Origin: Actinomortierella ambigua
Lineage: Eukaryota > Mortierellomycota > Mortierellomycetes > Mortierellales > Mortierellaceae
NCBI GenBank assembly: GCA_016098155.1
Contig: JAAAJB010000232.1
Coordinates: forward strand, 1-51,306
Direction of reading: 5' to 3'
Length of the DNA: 51,306 nt
Shown: piece after piece, positions 32,244 to 43,222 of the stretch
Position numbering within the stretch: the stretch's first letter is position 1
Layout of the letters: each line of letters begins with the position of its first letter
Program-made: the position numbers and the translations under genes
The notes under the pieces: generated by a model
What the model was told of the DNA's origin: nothing
Seen by the model: only the letters and a program-made list of their open reading frames with translations
Databases searched by the model: none

Positions 32244-34621
32244 TTAAGGCACAAGAAAGATATCCTCCCCTTCGCCCACGGCCGTGAGAACCTTGACTGC
32301 CGCTCCGGCAATCAGCTGCCAGACCTCGCCGCGCATGACAATCAAGGCCAGGACCCAGTACAGCAGCGACTTTGCGTCGCCCCTCAGCATCTTGTCCGCG
32401 CACCGCTTGATCACCGCCACCACCTTGCCCTGCATCTTTTGCTGGCTTGCTACTATCCGCATAAACATCGAGTCTGGTCGTAGGAACAGCCGGTACAGCA
32501 TGCTGCTTCGTCCGTTTCGCGGCAGTCCATTACCCGGCGGTGCCCGCACGCCGCGTGGTCCTCGCGATGGTGTCCGACGGACACTGGATGCGTTATTACT
32601 GGTCGTCGTTGTTGTTGTTGTCGTCGGTGAACCCGTGATCATCTTGGCACCACTGCCTCCGTGGATGGACCGTCTCCGGTGGCGGGCACCTAACGGGTAG
32701 GAGGTTGGGAGGTCGGTCTCGATGGAAGGGGTCATCATGAACGAGGGGATATGAGCGGTAGATTTCGAGTGCTTGAGCAGTGATGCACGCATGGGAGTCG
32801 ACTTGTTATGGTGGTGGTAGTGCTGATGGTGATGGTGTTGATGGTGGTGGGTGGTAGCAGACAATGACAGGTCGGTCTCGTGGTGGTCATGGTGCTGTGT
32901 AATATCGATTGTCGGGATAGAGTTGGACCGTCTGCGCATATAGCCATGTCCTGTTGCAGAGGCGTGGTGATGATGAGCAGCAGGCATCATCGGTGTCATC
33001 GATAAAAAGCCAAGGCTGTCAAGCGGCCGTAAGCCCGGGCTGTGCATCGGCGTCGATGTCGACGACACCGCGTCATAGTATATCGAGTCGGACGAGTTGA
33101 CCCGTGATAGAGACTTTGTTGGTGTGCCTGGCGCTTGCAGATGGACCATGGGATATCCAAAGTAATGAAAAGCATCGCACGAGTCCGAGTCGAACGAATA
33201 GTCGTCCACGCCTCCAAACTCTATTTTTGGCAACGGAAACAGCAAAGAGAAAGATGGGTCAGTGAGATGTACCCAAGATATATCAATAGAGGGGGATCCA
33301 ACCATGAAAGCTTTGATCTTTTTTTGCTTGTTTAGACAACATACCAACAGAAAGCTCGTCCTTGTCAATGTGCTCGTGCAGCTCCTCGACGGCGGAGGGG
33401 AAAGAGACGCGGGAACGGGCAGTCTCGGGGAGGGCCCGCTTGAGCATCTGCCAGATGCCGCCAAAGACCCAGGAGTAGTTCAGGACGTAGACTAAAATGT
33501 TCGGGGAAGGGGAGAATGAGGGGAAATGCCCAGTGCATTCGGTGCGCAAGGTACACCACAAACAAAGAAACGAAAGATGAGGGGAAGGAGGGGGGAAGGA
33601 CATAGCCGGTGGGGTCAGTACAGTACATCTTACGATCGCAAACAACTGTGCATGTGTGTGTGGATGTGAGCCCTATTCCCTTGGTCGTTTCTGTCTGTCT
33701 CTCTCTCTCCCAGTCTCTGCTGCATCCCCCTCTCCCTCCCTCGCACATTTGTATTTTTTTTGACTCCACTCATTTTGTTCTCTCGGCTAATCCAAACCCC
33801 TTGCATGGGGGGGATGGGGATATTTCTTTTCTTGTTTGTAATGTTGTGTAATTGTGGTTGGTAGTACCTTGGGCAACACTACTTGGATAGCGGTTCTTGA
33901 GCAGGTCAATCATGTATGTGATGAGCTGGTGGTCGAGATCCGAGACGGCTGTACCCTGCAGATCCAGAATGACGGCTGTCTGGAGCGCATGTTGCTCGGT
34001 GGGCAGACGTCGGCTGGTCTCCCACAGCATCTTCCGTAAGCACTCGAGCACAAAGATGATGTATCGCTTGTAGTCATAGAATCGATCGTTCCGTCGATCC
34101 AGCCGACCTAGTGTGTCACCTGCTTGCAGATTGACCAAAGGCGGTGGGGTCGATGACGACGACGAAGAGGAGGATGCGTCGCCGTGATCTTGATCTTCGT
34201 CTTCATCCATCGAATCTTCGTCTGGCTGGTACTCCGCCGCCGTGGGCGCAGGGATGTACTGGCCCAAGCGGATAACCATGAGCGGGTGGCCATAGCGGTC
34301 TTGGCCACGCAGCTGGACGAGTCCCTGTTGCCATAGAACATTGTTGTCCATGTCGCGTGGGGTGATCTGATCGCATCGGGATGCCATCCTCCAGTGCAGG
34401 TTTGCCTCCACAAGCGCATGGGCATCCTTGAGGTTGTAGTTGGCTTTTTTCAGAAAGCGAAACATGGTGATGCGGTCGTGGATGTAGCTAGCGGCTAGCT
34501 GGTGTGCTGGGTGAGTGTGCGGGTACAGCTGGAGCAGTAGTTGCTGAAGCTCTGTCACTTGCAGAGCCTGCTCCTGGTACTGCTCCACTAGCTGTTGAGT
34601 AGATCTCTCTGCGCTGTTCAT
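32244..34621 (-). CDS. Sec14-like CRAL-TRIO lipid-transfer protein with long disordered C-terminus
   Basis: Three exons, 34621-33868, 33491-33345 and 33220-32244, giving 625 residues; phases close at both joins (CAA G|TC and GTT G|AG). The N-terminal helices and core include MFRFLKKANYNLKDAHALVEANLHWR and then TAVILDLQGTAVSDLDHQL. The hallmark lipid-pocket stretch is VYVLNYSWVFGGIWQMLKRAL, typical of CRAL-TRIO domains that bind phosphatidylinositol or other lipids. An acidic Asp/Glu insertion (DEDSMDEDEDQDHGD) and a Ser run interrupt the domain. The last about 330 residues are disordered, with a His-rich run (HHHQHHHHQHYHHH) and a Thr run. A hydrophobic helix (SLLYWVLALIVM) near the end may anchor the protein in a membrane. 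It diverges from the trehalose gene to the right; its 3' end is 52 bases from the decayed CRN gene. Confidence 0.85.
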
Positions 34622-35716
34622 GGCGATGAATGAGACGGGGAAGGAGGGAAAGAGAGAATGGAATGGGAGAGGGATAGCGCAGAGGGATGGAGAAGAGTGG
34701 GGAGAGAGGTGAGGAATAAAGTGAGTAAGACAACGATGGCTCGGATCCGAATCCTGATGACAATGAGGGGGAGACAACTGGAGGGAAAAAAAAGTGCGAA
34801 AGTGGGAGGTAAGGGAAGGGTGTGGCGAAAGAACAAAAAAAAAAGCCATGTGCTGGGTGTGTTTGAGTCTTGCATGTGATTTTGACTTTCCCCCGCGCTT
34901 CACAATGAAGAGAGAGGGCTGTGGAGAAAGAACCTGCTGCTGTCCATTTCTCAATGTTGCAGACTCCCTTTCGCGCCCCCCCCCCTTTTTTTTTTCTAGC
35001 GCAACAGAGGGGGAGATCTTTAACTGCGTGAAGATCTTCATCCTCACAGTAGCCGGTTCGCGATAGAAGGCGGGCGGAGAAAAGAAGTAAAGTGACAGAG
35101 AGAAAAGAGAGAAGAGAGGGAGAGAGAGAGAAAGGGAGAGAGAAAGAGAGAGGGATGAAGATCGAGGGCATACAATTCACACCAGGCTTTGGAACACGCG
35201 CTACACACACGCACCTACACACACACGTACCTACACCTACACACCCACATACCATACCTTGACACACACCACGACAAACACACAGACCGTGGCATGAATT
35301 GGTTGTTGATATTGGTGGCGTGCGATCGTGCAATCGTGCTACCGCGCCATGACTTGAACCCACCAAGGACCTACTCTGCAAATCCTCATCTGAAAGCTGA
35401 CAGTGTTAGCGACGCAACTGTAGGTAGGTAGATAGGTAGGTGGCTTGAGGGTTATCTCCCTATCTGCCTACATCTCGGCTTGTGGGTCAGGGGCACTACC
35501 CCCATGCCAATGCCGGTATCAAATACGTCACTCTGATGATTATTTAAACCTTCTTTTCCGCATTTCATTACCATTCACCCGTCCTCTCGTCACCCCACTC
35601 TTCGACATTACCCTCCTTCCTTCCTTCCCCCTCCCCCTTTTTTTCCCTTCCTCTTCCTCTTTCATTCATCTCAATTCCATTTGCTTTCCCTCTGAACAAC
35701 ACAAACCCAACGAACA
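34622..35716. other. Divergent promoter region: Sec14-like gene and TPS-TPP gene
   Basis: About 1.1 kb with (GA)-rich sequence at about 35094-35155, a mixed CA repeat at about 35203-35275, and an AGGT-type repeat at about 35420-35440. One AGGGG pentamer (35489-35493), the stress-response element core, lies 224 bases before the TPS-TPP ATG; a single pentamer is weak evidence. A pyrimidine-rich leader precedes 35717. No gene is seen. Confidence 0.5.
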
Positions 35717-38698
35717 ATGTCTCAGCAGTCTCCGACCAACCTTCCCTCCCCTGACAGTGGCGAGCAGGGCGAGCTGCGTCTGTTGGTCGTGTCCAATCGT
35801 CTGCCAGTCACGATCACCAAGGATGCCGAGGGCAACTATCAGTACAAGATGTCGTCGGGGGGCCTTGTATCGGCGCTATCGGGTCTAAAGAAGATGATGA
35901 AGTTTACCTGGATCGGCTGGCCAGGTATCAACGTCCCCGAAGAGGATCGCGCTCGCGTGCAGAAGGAGCTCATGGAGAAGCACTCGTGCTTGCCAGTCTT
36001 TATCGACGACGAAATTGCCGACATGCACTACAATGGATTCTCCAACAGGTACGCTCTTTTGAAGGATGTGGCTCTCTCGCTTCTTATCAGAGGTCCCAAC
36101 GGGAATTAAACGAGTCGTATTTTGGTGGCATTCGTATGGTGCAACCATGCCTGTCATTCAACCAAACTAAAACCTTCTTCTTTCGTTATCTTTATCTTGC
36201 AGCATCCTCTGGCCTCTCTTTCACTACCACCCTGGCGAAATCTCATTCAACGAGGACGACTGGGGCGCATACCAGGAGGCAAACTCACTGTTCGCTAAGG
36301 CCATTTCTGAGATCATGCGCGATGGCGATCTGGTGTGGGTGCAAGACTACCACTTGATGCTGCTGCCGCGTTTGTTGCGTGAGAACGTAAACTCCCAAGA
36401 GATCCAAAACCGCATGAACATCAAAATTGGCTTTTTCTTGCACACACCCTTCCCCAGTAGCGAGGTCTATCGGTAAGCTTTTTACGCTGTTTCTGGTCTA
36501 CTATATCACGGTGGAACAAGGCACTAATATGTGTGCGACGGGTGGGCGCGGGGAAAGGGAGGGGGGGGGATGAGTTGGAAATGCGCTAATCATGCGGCAA
36601 TTTTTTCAGCCCTCCAGACCCCTTCCTTTTTGTCACTCTCGAATGGCTTTGCTTGCGGTATCTTTGACTTACCATCCCCCCCCCTCTCTTTTTTTCCCTA
36701 CATGACCCCTGTACCTGCCTGGCTGATCCGACCATTCGCCTCCCCCCTCCCATTACAATAGAATTCTCCCCGTACGCAAGGAGATTCTGCTCGGTGTTCT
36801 CAACTCTGACCTCATCGGCTTCCACACCTACGACTATGCTCGACATTTCCTCTCGTCCTGTACACGTATTCTGGGCCTATCCACCATGCCCAATGGCGTC
36901 GATTTTGAGGGCCGATACGCCCACGTGGGAACATTCCCTATTGGCATCGACCCAGAAAAGTTCGCCGAAGGCCTCAAGCTTCCCTCTGTTGTGCAGCGTA
37001 TCGCGACCCTGCGTGAAAAGTTTAAGGATGTCAAGCTCATTGTGGGCGTCGACCGTCTTGACTATATCAAGGGTGTTCCGCAAAAACTGCACGCCTTGGA
37101 AGTGTTTCTCTCAGAGCACCCCGAGTGGATTGGCAAGGTTGTCCTTTGTCAGGTTGCCGTCCCCTCCCGTCAGGACGTAGAGGAATACCAGAATCTGCGC
37201 GCTGTCGTCAATGAGCTGGTTGGGCGTATCAACGGCATGTATGGCACCATCGAGTTCCAGCCCATTCACTTTTTGCACAAGTCTGTCAACTTTGAGGAGC
37301 TCGTGGCCTTGTATGCCGTCTCGGACGTCTGTCTCATCTCGAGCACACGCGATGGTATGAACCTTGTCAGCTACGAGTACATTTGCTGTCAGCAAGAGAA
37401 CCACGGCGTCATGATCCTGAGTGAGTTTGCCGGTGCTGCCCAGAGCTTGAACGGATCGATTATCGTCAATCCATGGAACACACACGAGTTGGCCGGCGCC
37501 ATCTACGAGGCCGTGACCATGCCAGAAGAGCTCCGCAAGAGCAACCACCAAAAACTCTTCCGCTACGTGACCAAGTATACGGCCGCCTACTGGGGCCTCA
37601 GCTTTGTGAATGAACTCCGGAGGGTCTCTGAGGAGCTCGACCACCGTCTGGCCCTGCCCAAGCTCACCATCAAGGACGTTCAACAGGCATACCAAAAGTC
37701 AACTCGTGCAAAAGTCATCCTGTTTGATTATGATGGCACGCTCACAGCTGTTCACAAACTTCCCGAGTTTGGTAAGGACTTTGAAGAATCCATCATTCCC
37801 CTCTCCCCCTTTTTTTTCTCTCTCTCTCTCCCACCATGCTTCCATGAGGGTAACAGTACGGTAACTGATATTCCAATGTGCTATTATTCCTCACGTCCCT
37901 CCCTCTCCTGCCTTAGCCAACCCTGCAAGCCATATCATCAGCAACCTCCAGGCATTAGGCAACCAGCCCAACACATACGTCTATATTCTATCTGGACGTG
38001 ACCGGAAACACTTAGACTCGTGGTTTGGCGAATGCAATGTGGGTCTGAGCGCAGAACATGGCTGCTTCTACAAACACCCACCTACGGTAGCCAAGGCAAT
38101 GAAGCAAGTGTACTCGGAGATGCCTAGCTCGAACGCGCAGGAGCCCGCCAAGCTGGTCAAGGACGCCGGCAACGGCTGGTTCCGATCGGTAGACCAGGTG
38201 GACTCTAGCTGGCGCGAGACGATCCGCCCCTTGTTCAAGCACTACACGGAGCGGACGCCCGGCAGTTTTATTGAGGAGAAGGAGATCAACATGACATGGC
38301 ACTACCGTCAGGCGGACCCCGAGTTTGGTACGTGGCAGGCGACGGAGCTGCAAGTGAATCTGGAGAAACTGCTGGCGCACATGGCGCTGTCGATTATCCT
38401 GGGCAACAAGACGCTGGAGCTGCGGCCGAGCAGTATCGACAAGTCGACGAGTGTGAAGGCGATCTTGAAGGATATCCAGGCGGATGTTGGACCGGTGGAC
38501 TTTATCCTGTGTGTCGGTGACGGCAAGACGGACGAGGCTGTGTTTTCAATCCTGGGCAATGAGTCGATTGTCGGGCCTGATGTTGGTGAGAACGTGATTA
38601 CGTGCACTGTCGGCCAGAAGCAGACCGAGGCCAAGTTTTACCTGGCGGACGTGCCGGAGGTTGAGAACCTCCTTGGCGAGCTTAGCAGGTCTTCTTAA
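35717..38698 (+). CDS. Two-domain trehalose-6-phosphate synthase/phosphatase
   Basis: Four exons, 35717-36048, 36203-36472, 36762-37771 and 37917-38698, with all phases closing, encode 797 residues. Residues about 20-500 are a GT20 trehalose-6-phosphate synthase: NRLPVTI and SGGLVSAL near the start, WVQDYHLMLLP, VDRLDYIKGVP (Arg299, Lys304) and DGMNLVSYEY (Asp398, Glu406), all substrate-binding residues, so this part looks active. Residues about 515-797 are a HAD-family trehalose-phosphate phosphatase: FDYDGTLT (Asp523 nucleophile), SGRDRKHL and GDGKTDEAVF. The protein therefore can make trehalose from UDP-glucose and glucose-6-phosphate. In yeast, Tps1 has the synthase alone and Tps2 is the phosphatase carrier. 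It is cytosolic and probably stress-regulated. Confidence 0.96.
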
Positions 38699-38925
38699 AA
38701 CACCTTTTTTTTTTGTTCCCTCTTCTTTTCCCCTCGCCCTAACTACCTCCCCTCCTTATTTTCCACCCTTCTCCCGCATGGTCGTAGCTTGTAGCAAGGT
38801 GTTGCAACATTAAATTATACTGGCCGTTGAATTTTCTGCATTTTTACAACACGTCACGCCGCTCTTTTAAAGACCAGGGGAGGAACGAAATGACATCAAC
38901 TACTCTCTATACCTTCACGAACACC

Positions 38926-40488
38926 ATGGCAAAAGGTAAAAGCACTTCTTGTCGTGTTGCTGATCCCACCCTTCAGCTAGGCTCTTAGAGCATGACTATC
39001 GACTCTCCACAATGCATTCGTTCAAAGTGGTTTGCAATGATTCCCCTCCAGGAACAAAAAACTTGTCTGCGCTTGCTTGTCTCGACCTATCCTGACAGCT
39101 TCAGGAACAAAAAAAAAAAAAACTCGGTGTACGCACTGTTAGTGCGATCCAAAGGCGTTGTTCATTCCATGTGAAGCCCCTGAGGATGCCAGCAACGAAT
39201 GGATTGGCTGATTGCCATGACATTGATGCGGTCCATGAAGCTTTTGCATCTGCTATTTGCACGACGCATTCATGCCATGCCTTTCTTCTCCAGTACTACC
39301 TCTTTTTTTTCAGTCGGTTGCCACAGGCCTAGACAGTTTTTTTTTCTTTTCTTTTGGTTGAACGAACACGAAGTGACTCATGCCTCCATTTCTTTTCTTT
39401 TCTTTTTTTCGCTCTTTGTGTTGTATGTGCTTGCTGAATAGTTCCCCGAAACTTCAAACTGCTGGAGGAGCTGGAGCGCGGCGAGAAGGCTATTGGCGAT
39501 CGAACAGTGAGCTTTGGACTGGCTGATGGTGGCGAGGACATCTATATGAGCAACTGGAATGGCACTATCATTGGTCCCCCACACGTAAGTCACCCACCTC
39601 TGGATCTTCGCCCTGCCTCACCCACTCCCCCTCCCCTTGAGACAGGGTGAGCAACCTCCTCATCCATCCCCTTTCCTTTCTCTTCTCGCCATTGCCGACA
39701 ACAGCCTTGAAGTCTAGCCATGGATAGGAGGAGAAGGACCTTGGGAAAGAAACACTCCCTGTCTGTTCTCCCTCCTCCCCTAATTGGACTATCCAGTCTA
39801 TTGTGGAGGGAGGTTCTTCCAGAGTTCAGTGGCACAATGCGGTGTCGATGATGCTCAACGAAAGATGAGATGTGTCATAACTACAAAGGGGACGGGGGGA
39901 GGGAGTGTTTTTGTCGATCTGGCGCAGGCGACTGTGTTGGTCAGACAAAAAAAATCGATTCAATTTTTCTGATGACGCCATGCATATGTCCATATAGAGT
40001 GTCCATGAGAACCGTATCTACAGCTTGCAGATCCACTGTGGTCCGCAATACCCTGACTCTCCTCCTGTTTTCAAGTTTGTCTCTCGCATCAACCTTCCCT
40101 GTGTCGACGCGAATGGCAATGTAAGTATTGCTTTTTTTCCCTTTGCCTTCCCCCTTGTCTGTTCTGCTCTTAGGGCTTTTGTGCTTGTTTTACTAATGAG
40201 ATCTCATTCTTCTTATCATTATCGACAGGTCCTTGGTGCAAAGCTCGGCTGCTTAAGTCAATGGAAGGCGCAATATGGCATCGAGACGGTCCTTCAGGAG
40301 CTGCGTCGGTATGTCTACCCGATCCAATGTCGCTCTCCTTACTAGACACAATATGTGCAGCGGCATGGAATATGTTTTCTTTGTGACTAAATCAAAATGC
40401 GACGTTACAATTCCTTTTTTTTTATAGCGAGATGGCTTCTTCGAGCAACCGAAAGCTTCCTCAGCCTCCAGAGGGTTCGACTTTCTAA
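38926..40488 (+). CDS. MMS2: Ubiquitin-conjugating enzyme variant (UEV), MMS2-like
   Basis: Five exons: 38926-38935, 39442-39584, 39998-40120, 40229-40308 and 40428-40488. All splice sites are GT-AG and the phases give 138 residues, the normal UEV size. The start MAK is joined by a 505-base intron to [20 protein letters not shown]. The E2-fold blocks [30 protein letters not shown] and LGCLSQWK are present. The catalytic cysteine position of true E2 enzymes is replaced ([12 protein letters not shown]), which is the defining feature of UEVs. Mms2 pairs with Ubc13 to build lysine-63-linked ubiquitin chains in DNA-damage tolerance, in the nucleus and cytosol. The 10-base first exon is unusually small. 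Short intron spacing and conservation make the model secure. Confidence 0.95.
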
Positions 40489-40813
40489 ACAACAATGACG
40501 GCGGTTTAGAATGGATGGAATCCTCACCCCCCTCCTCCTCCTCCAAAACAAGAGTGCATGGGAGTGGGACTTTATAAACGAGGCACTTGACTTTTACCTC
40601 TCTCCCCCCCCCCACATGTATATTCTTGAGCATCTCAGGATCATCAATAAAGGCACAAAACAGGAAGATGTATGAATGTATTATTGGAAGGGTATGATGA
40701 CTACTATGTGAGTTTTTGGTTTTTTTTCCTTCTTCAAGGATTCTCCCTCTCGCGACAATCCCATCTTTCTTGGGAGGAAGAGGAAAAGGGACTATTCTCT
40801 CTCCATCTCTTTC
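40489..40813. other. Convergent 3' intergenic region
   Basis: 325 bases between two convergent genes, holding one AATAAA (noted separately). No further feature is seen. Confidence 0.5.
40647..40652 (+). terminator. Putative polyadenylation signal AATAAA
   Basis: AATAAA 159 bases downstream of the MMS2-like stop, in the convergent 3' space before the membrane-protein gene. Confidence 0.35.
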
Positions 40814-42727
40814 TTAAGGTCTCGAATGAGTGCCGATATGCGACTTGTCATTGCTAGTGAGAAAGTCAAAATTGTTGATGGCCAGGTAGCCAGTGATGGC
40901 AACCAAGGCGACTACGCCACCAATCAAGTAAGTTTGCAGGATGTAGTAACGGCCTAACGACAACAAGCCGTCGAGGCGGCCGCGGTCCTTGGTCAGGATG
41001 TACCCGGCGATAACCAGCATCATGACCACCGTGTATGCATATCCGATGTAGATGCCCTTTGGGTATTGACAGCTGACACCTAAATCAAAAAAAAAAAATT
41101 ACGTACAATCATGCACCACACAACAATGTGAGCAAGCATGATCTCAATGCACGGTCCAGACAAAAAAAAACGAGCAAATAATAAATAAATAAAAAAAATA
41201 AAAGGTTGATACCTGCAAGGATGCCACCATAGAGGATGCCGGTCACAAAATACAAAGGCACCAAGCGCTTGCTGCTCTTGTGGCGTCCAGCCAAGACGCC
41301 CAGTCCCGACCTGGGGCCCGAGCGCCAGCTCACGCCGACGCGCGCGAGGTTGACGCCACGGGGCAAGGTCTGGTCGGCATAGGCGATGATCTGACACCAG
41401 GTCATGCCCAGGGCCCCAAAGGCATAGATGTAATGGGAGATCAAGTGTTCCCAAGTATCCTGCATCAGCACATACCCTTGCTTCAGTTCTTGGGCCAACG
41501 CCAACGACAGCGAGCCATCCCCGGTCGTGAGTGGGTGTTTGGACAGTCCGATCCCCTGAGACCGATTGTCTAGAAAAAACTCGATCGTCGACTTGAAAAA
41601 CGCCGCCGCCGTGTGCAGACTCGCGCCCGTGACGTACGTCATGAGGAAGAACGTAAAGACGACAGAGAGGCCCGACCGGAACGCCGGCGTGTGCCGGATG
41701 CTCTTGGGTGGCGGGCGCAGGTATGGGTCTTCGTCGTCGACGACAGACATGGTGGGGTCATGAGGTGAACCACCACTACCGCTGCCGCCAGCAGCAGCAG
41801 CAGCAGCGGCGGCATGGTAACTATACTGGCTGCTGGTGCTCTTTCGATGGTGTTGGACGATGGGATGGTTGTTCTGGTCATGCACATACTGGGCCATGGC
41901 GAATTCGTCTGTTGGGAGATAGCTGTTGAGGCCCACAGGAAGCGACCCACGGCGCATCGCGGTCGCAGCCGGTGCAGAGGCGGCGGCAGCCGAGGACGCT
42001 GGGTGGTGTTTTGCTGATGTGGTCGAGGTTGTCGTCTCCGTAGTGCTCCAGGTCGATCCCTGCATCAGGTCGGCCGAGTAAAAGAACCAGCAGTGGAAGA
42101 GCCCACTCACAAAGGGTTCGAGCAGGCGGACCAAATCCTTCCACGAGTACCAATGGCCCCAAGACTTGTGGTCGCCAGCCTTGATAATGACCGGCAGCAC
42201 CGTGAAGATGATTGTCGACAGCGTTGTTACGGCTTGCAGGGCCAGGATGCGACCTGGGTGGGTGAACGAGGGTGCGTAGTAGGACCGACGGAGCGGGTGC
42301 TGGTGCGGTGGTGGTGTTGTTGAATGCGGCGGGGGTGGGTGGTCCAGCATGTCGCTCTCGGCGCCAAAGGACGGTTGGTGTGAGAAGGGAGAAGGAGAAG
42401 GAGGTAACTTTTGGGTGCCTAGATCGTCGCCGTCATTTGAATGGTACGAGTACCGGATCTGGCTGTGATAACTACCAACAGGTGAGGTGTGATCCTCGGG
42501 CGGTGCTGGATGGTACCCTAATCACCATCACCATTGTGGGAATAGAAAGATATCAGTAAGGCGTTGTTGCGACTTGAATGATTGTGGAGAGAGTTTGATA
42601 CAGGCAAGGCTTGTTTTTTACCTTTGCTTTCTTGCATAGGTGCAGTGTATTGGGGGTCCTCCAAGACGTCTGTAGAGTGGAGGCGATCGTAACTGGGTGA
42701 ATGCACGCCGAGGTGTGGTCGCGACAT
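40814..42727 (-). CDS. Uncharacterised polytopic membrane protein (distant CLN6-like features)
   Basis: Three exons, 42727-42622, 42517-41213 and 41079-40814, closing in phase to 558 residues. About seven hydrophobic segments are visible, for example ALQAVTTLSTIIFTVLPVII, SGLFHCWFFYSADL, SVVFTFFLMTYVTGA, YIYAFGALGMTWCQIIAYA, and two in exon 3 (IYIGYAYTVVMMLVIAGYIL and LIGGVVALVAITGYLAI). A long Ser/Ala/His-rich loop (about residues 180-300) sits between the second and third. The N-terminus is Pro/His-rich and cytosolic-looking. The motif GASLHTAA followed later by DTWEHLISHYIY resembles, from memory, the GASLH…DEYLGH order in CLN6, an ER membrane protein. The resemblance is faint, so no symbol is given. 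It is convergent with the MMS2-like gene and divergent from the UBE3D-like gene. Confidence 0.75.
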
Positions 42728-43222
42728 TGGAAAAGAGGGGTGGAATGCGTTTCAGCCAAAGGATGCCAGGCGTGACGAACACAGACACAACAAAGGACCA
42801 CCTTGGATGTTTGAGGGTAATGAGAAAAAAAAAAAGAGTATAGAGGGGCCGAGAGTGAGGATGCACAAAGGAGGGAGAGAAGGGAGGAGAGGAGAGGTGG
42901 TGGGTGGGGGTGGTGGTTGTTGGTCGAGTGAGCAAAAATTGGCTCAGGGCCACTAAAACTCTTTTTCCAACCACCAAGAATAGCGAATGGCTGAGAGGGA
43001 ACAACATTCTCCCCCCGATACTCCAACAAGCAGCAGAACTTTTCCTGCTGTTCCTGCCCCTCTCTCTGATGTACGTACAATGGCAGATCATATGACGCAC
43101 AGCCACAGCCCCGGGCCAGTCCAGTCTAATGTTGTCCTTGCTGCTGGCTTTTTTTTTTGTGTGGGCTGGGACAAGGGGAACACGTAACAAACGATCACCT
43201 TGTCTCCCCCGAAAACCACACA
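42728..43222. other. Divergent promoter region (495 bases)
   Basis: Between the CLN6-like gene (minus) and the UBE3D-like gene (plus). CT-rich on the minus-strand side (about 42830-42920). No gene is seen. Confidence 0.5.

Noticed and set aside
35345..35370. Reverse-strand GGGTTCAAGTC resembling a tRNA B box
   Set aside because: The flanking bases do not pair as a T stem and no A box sits at the right distance.
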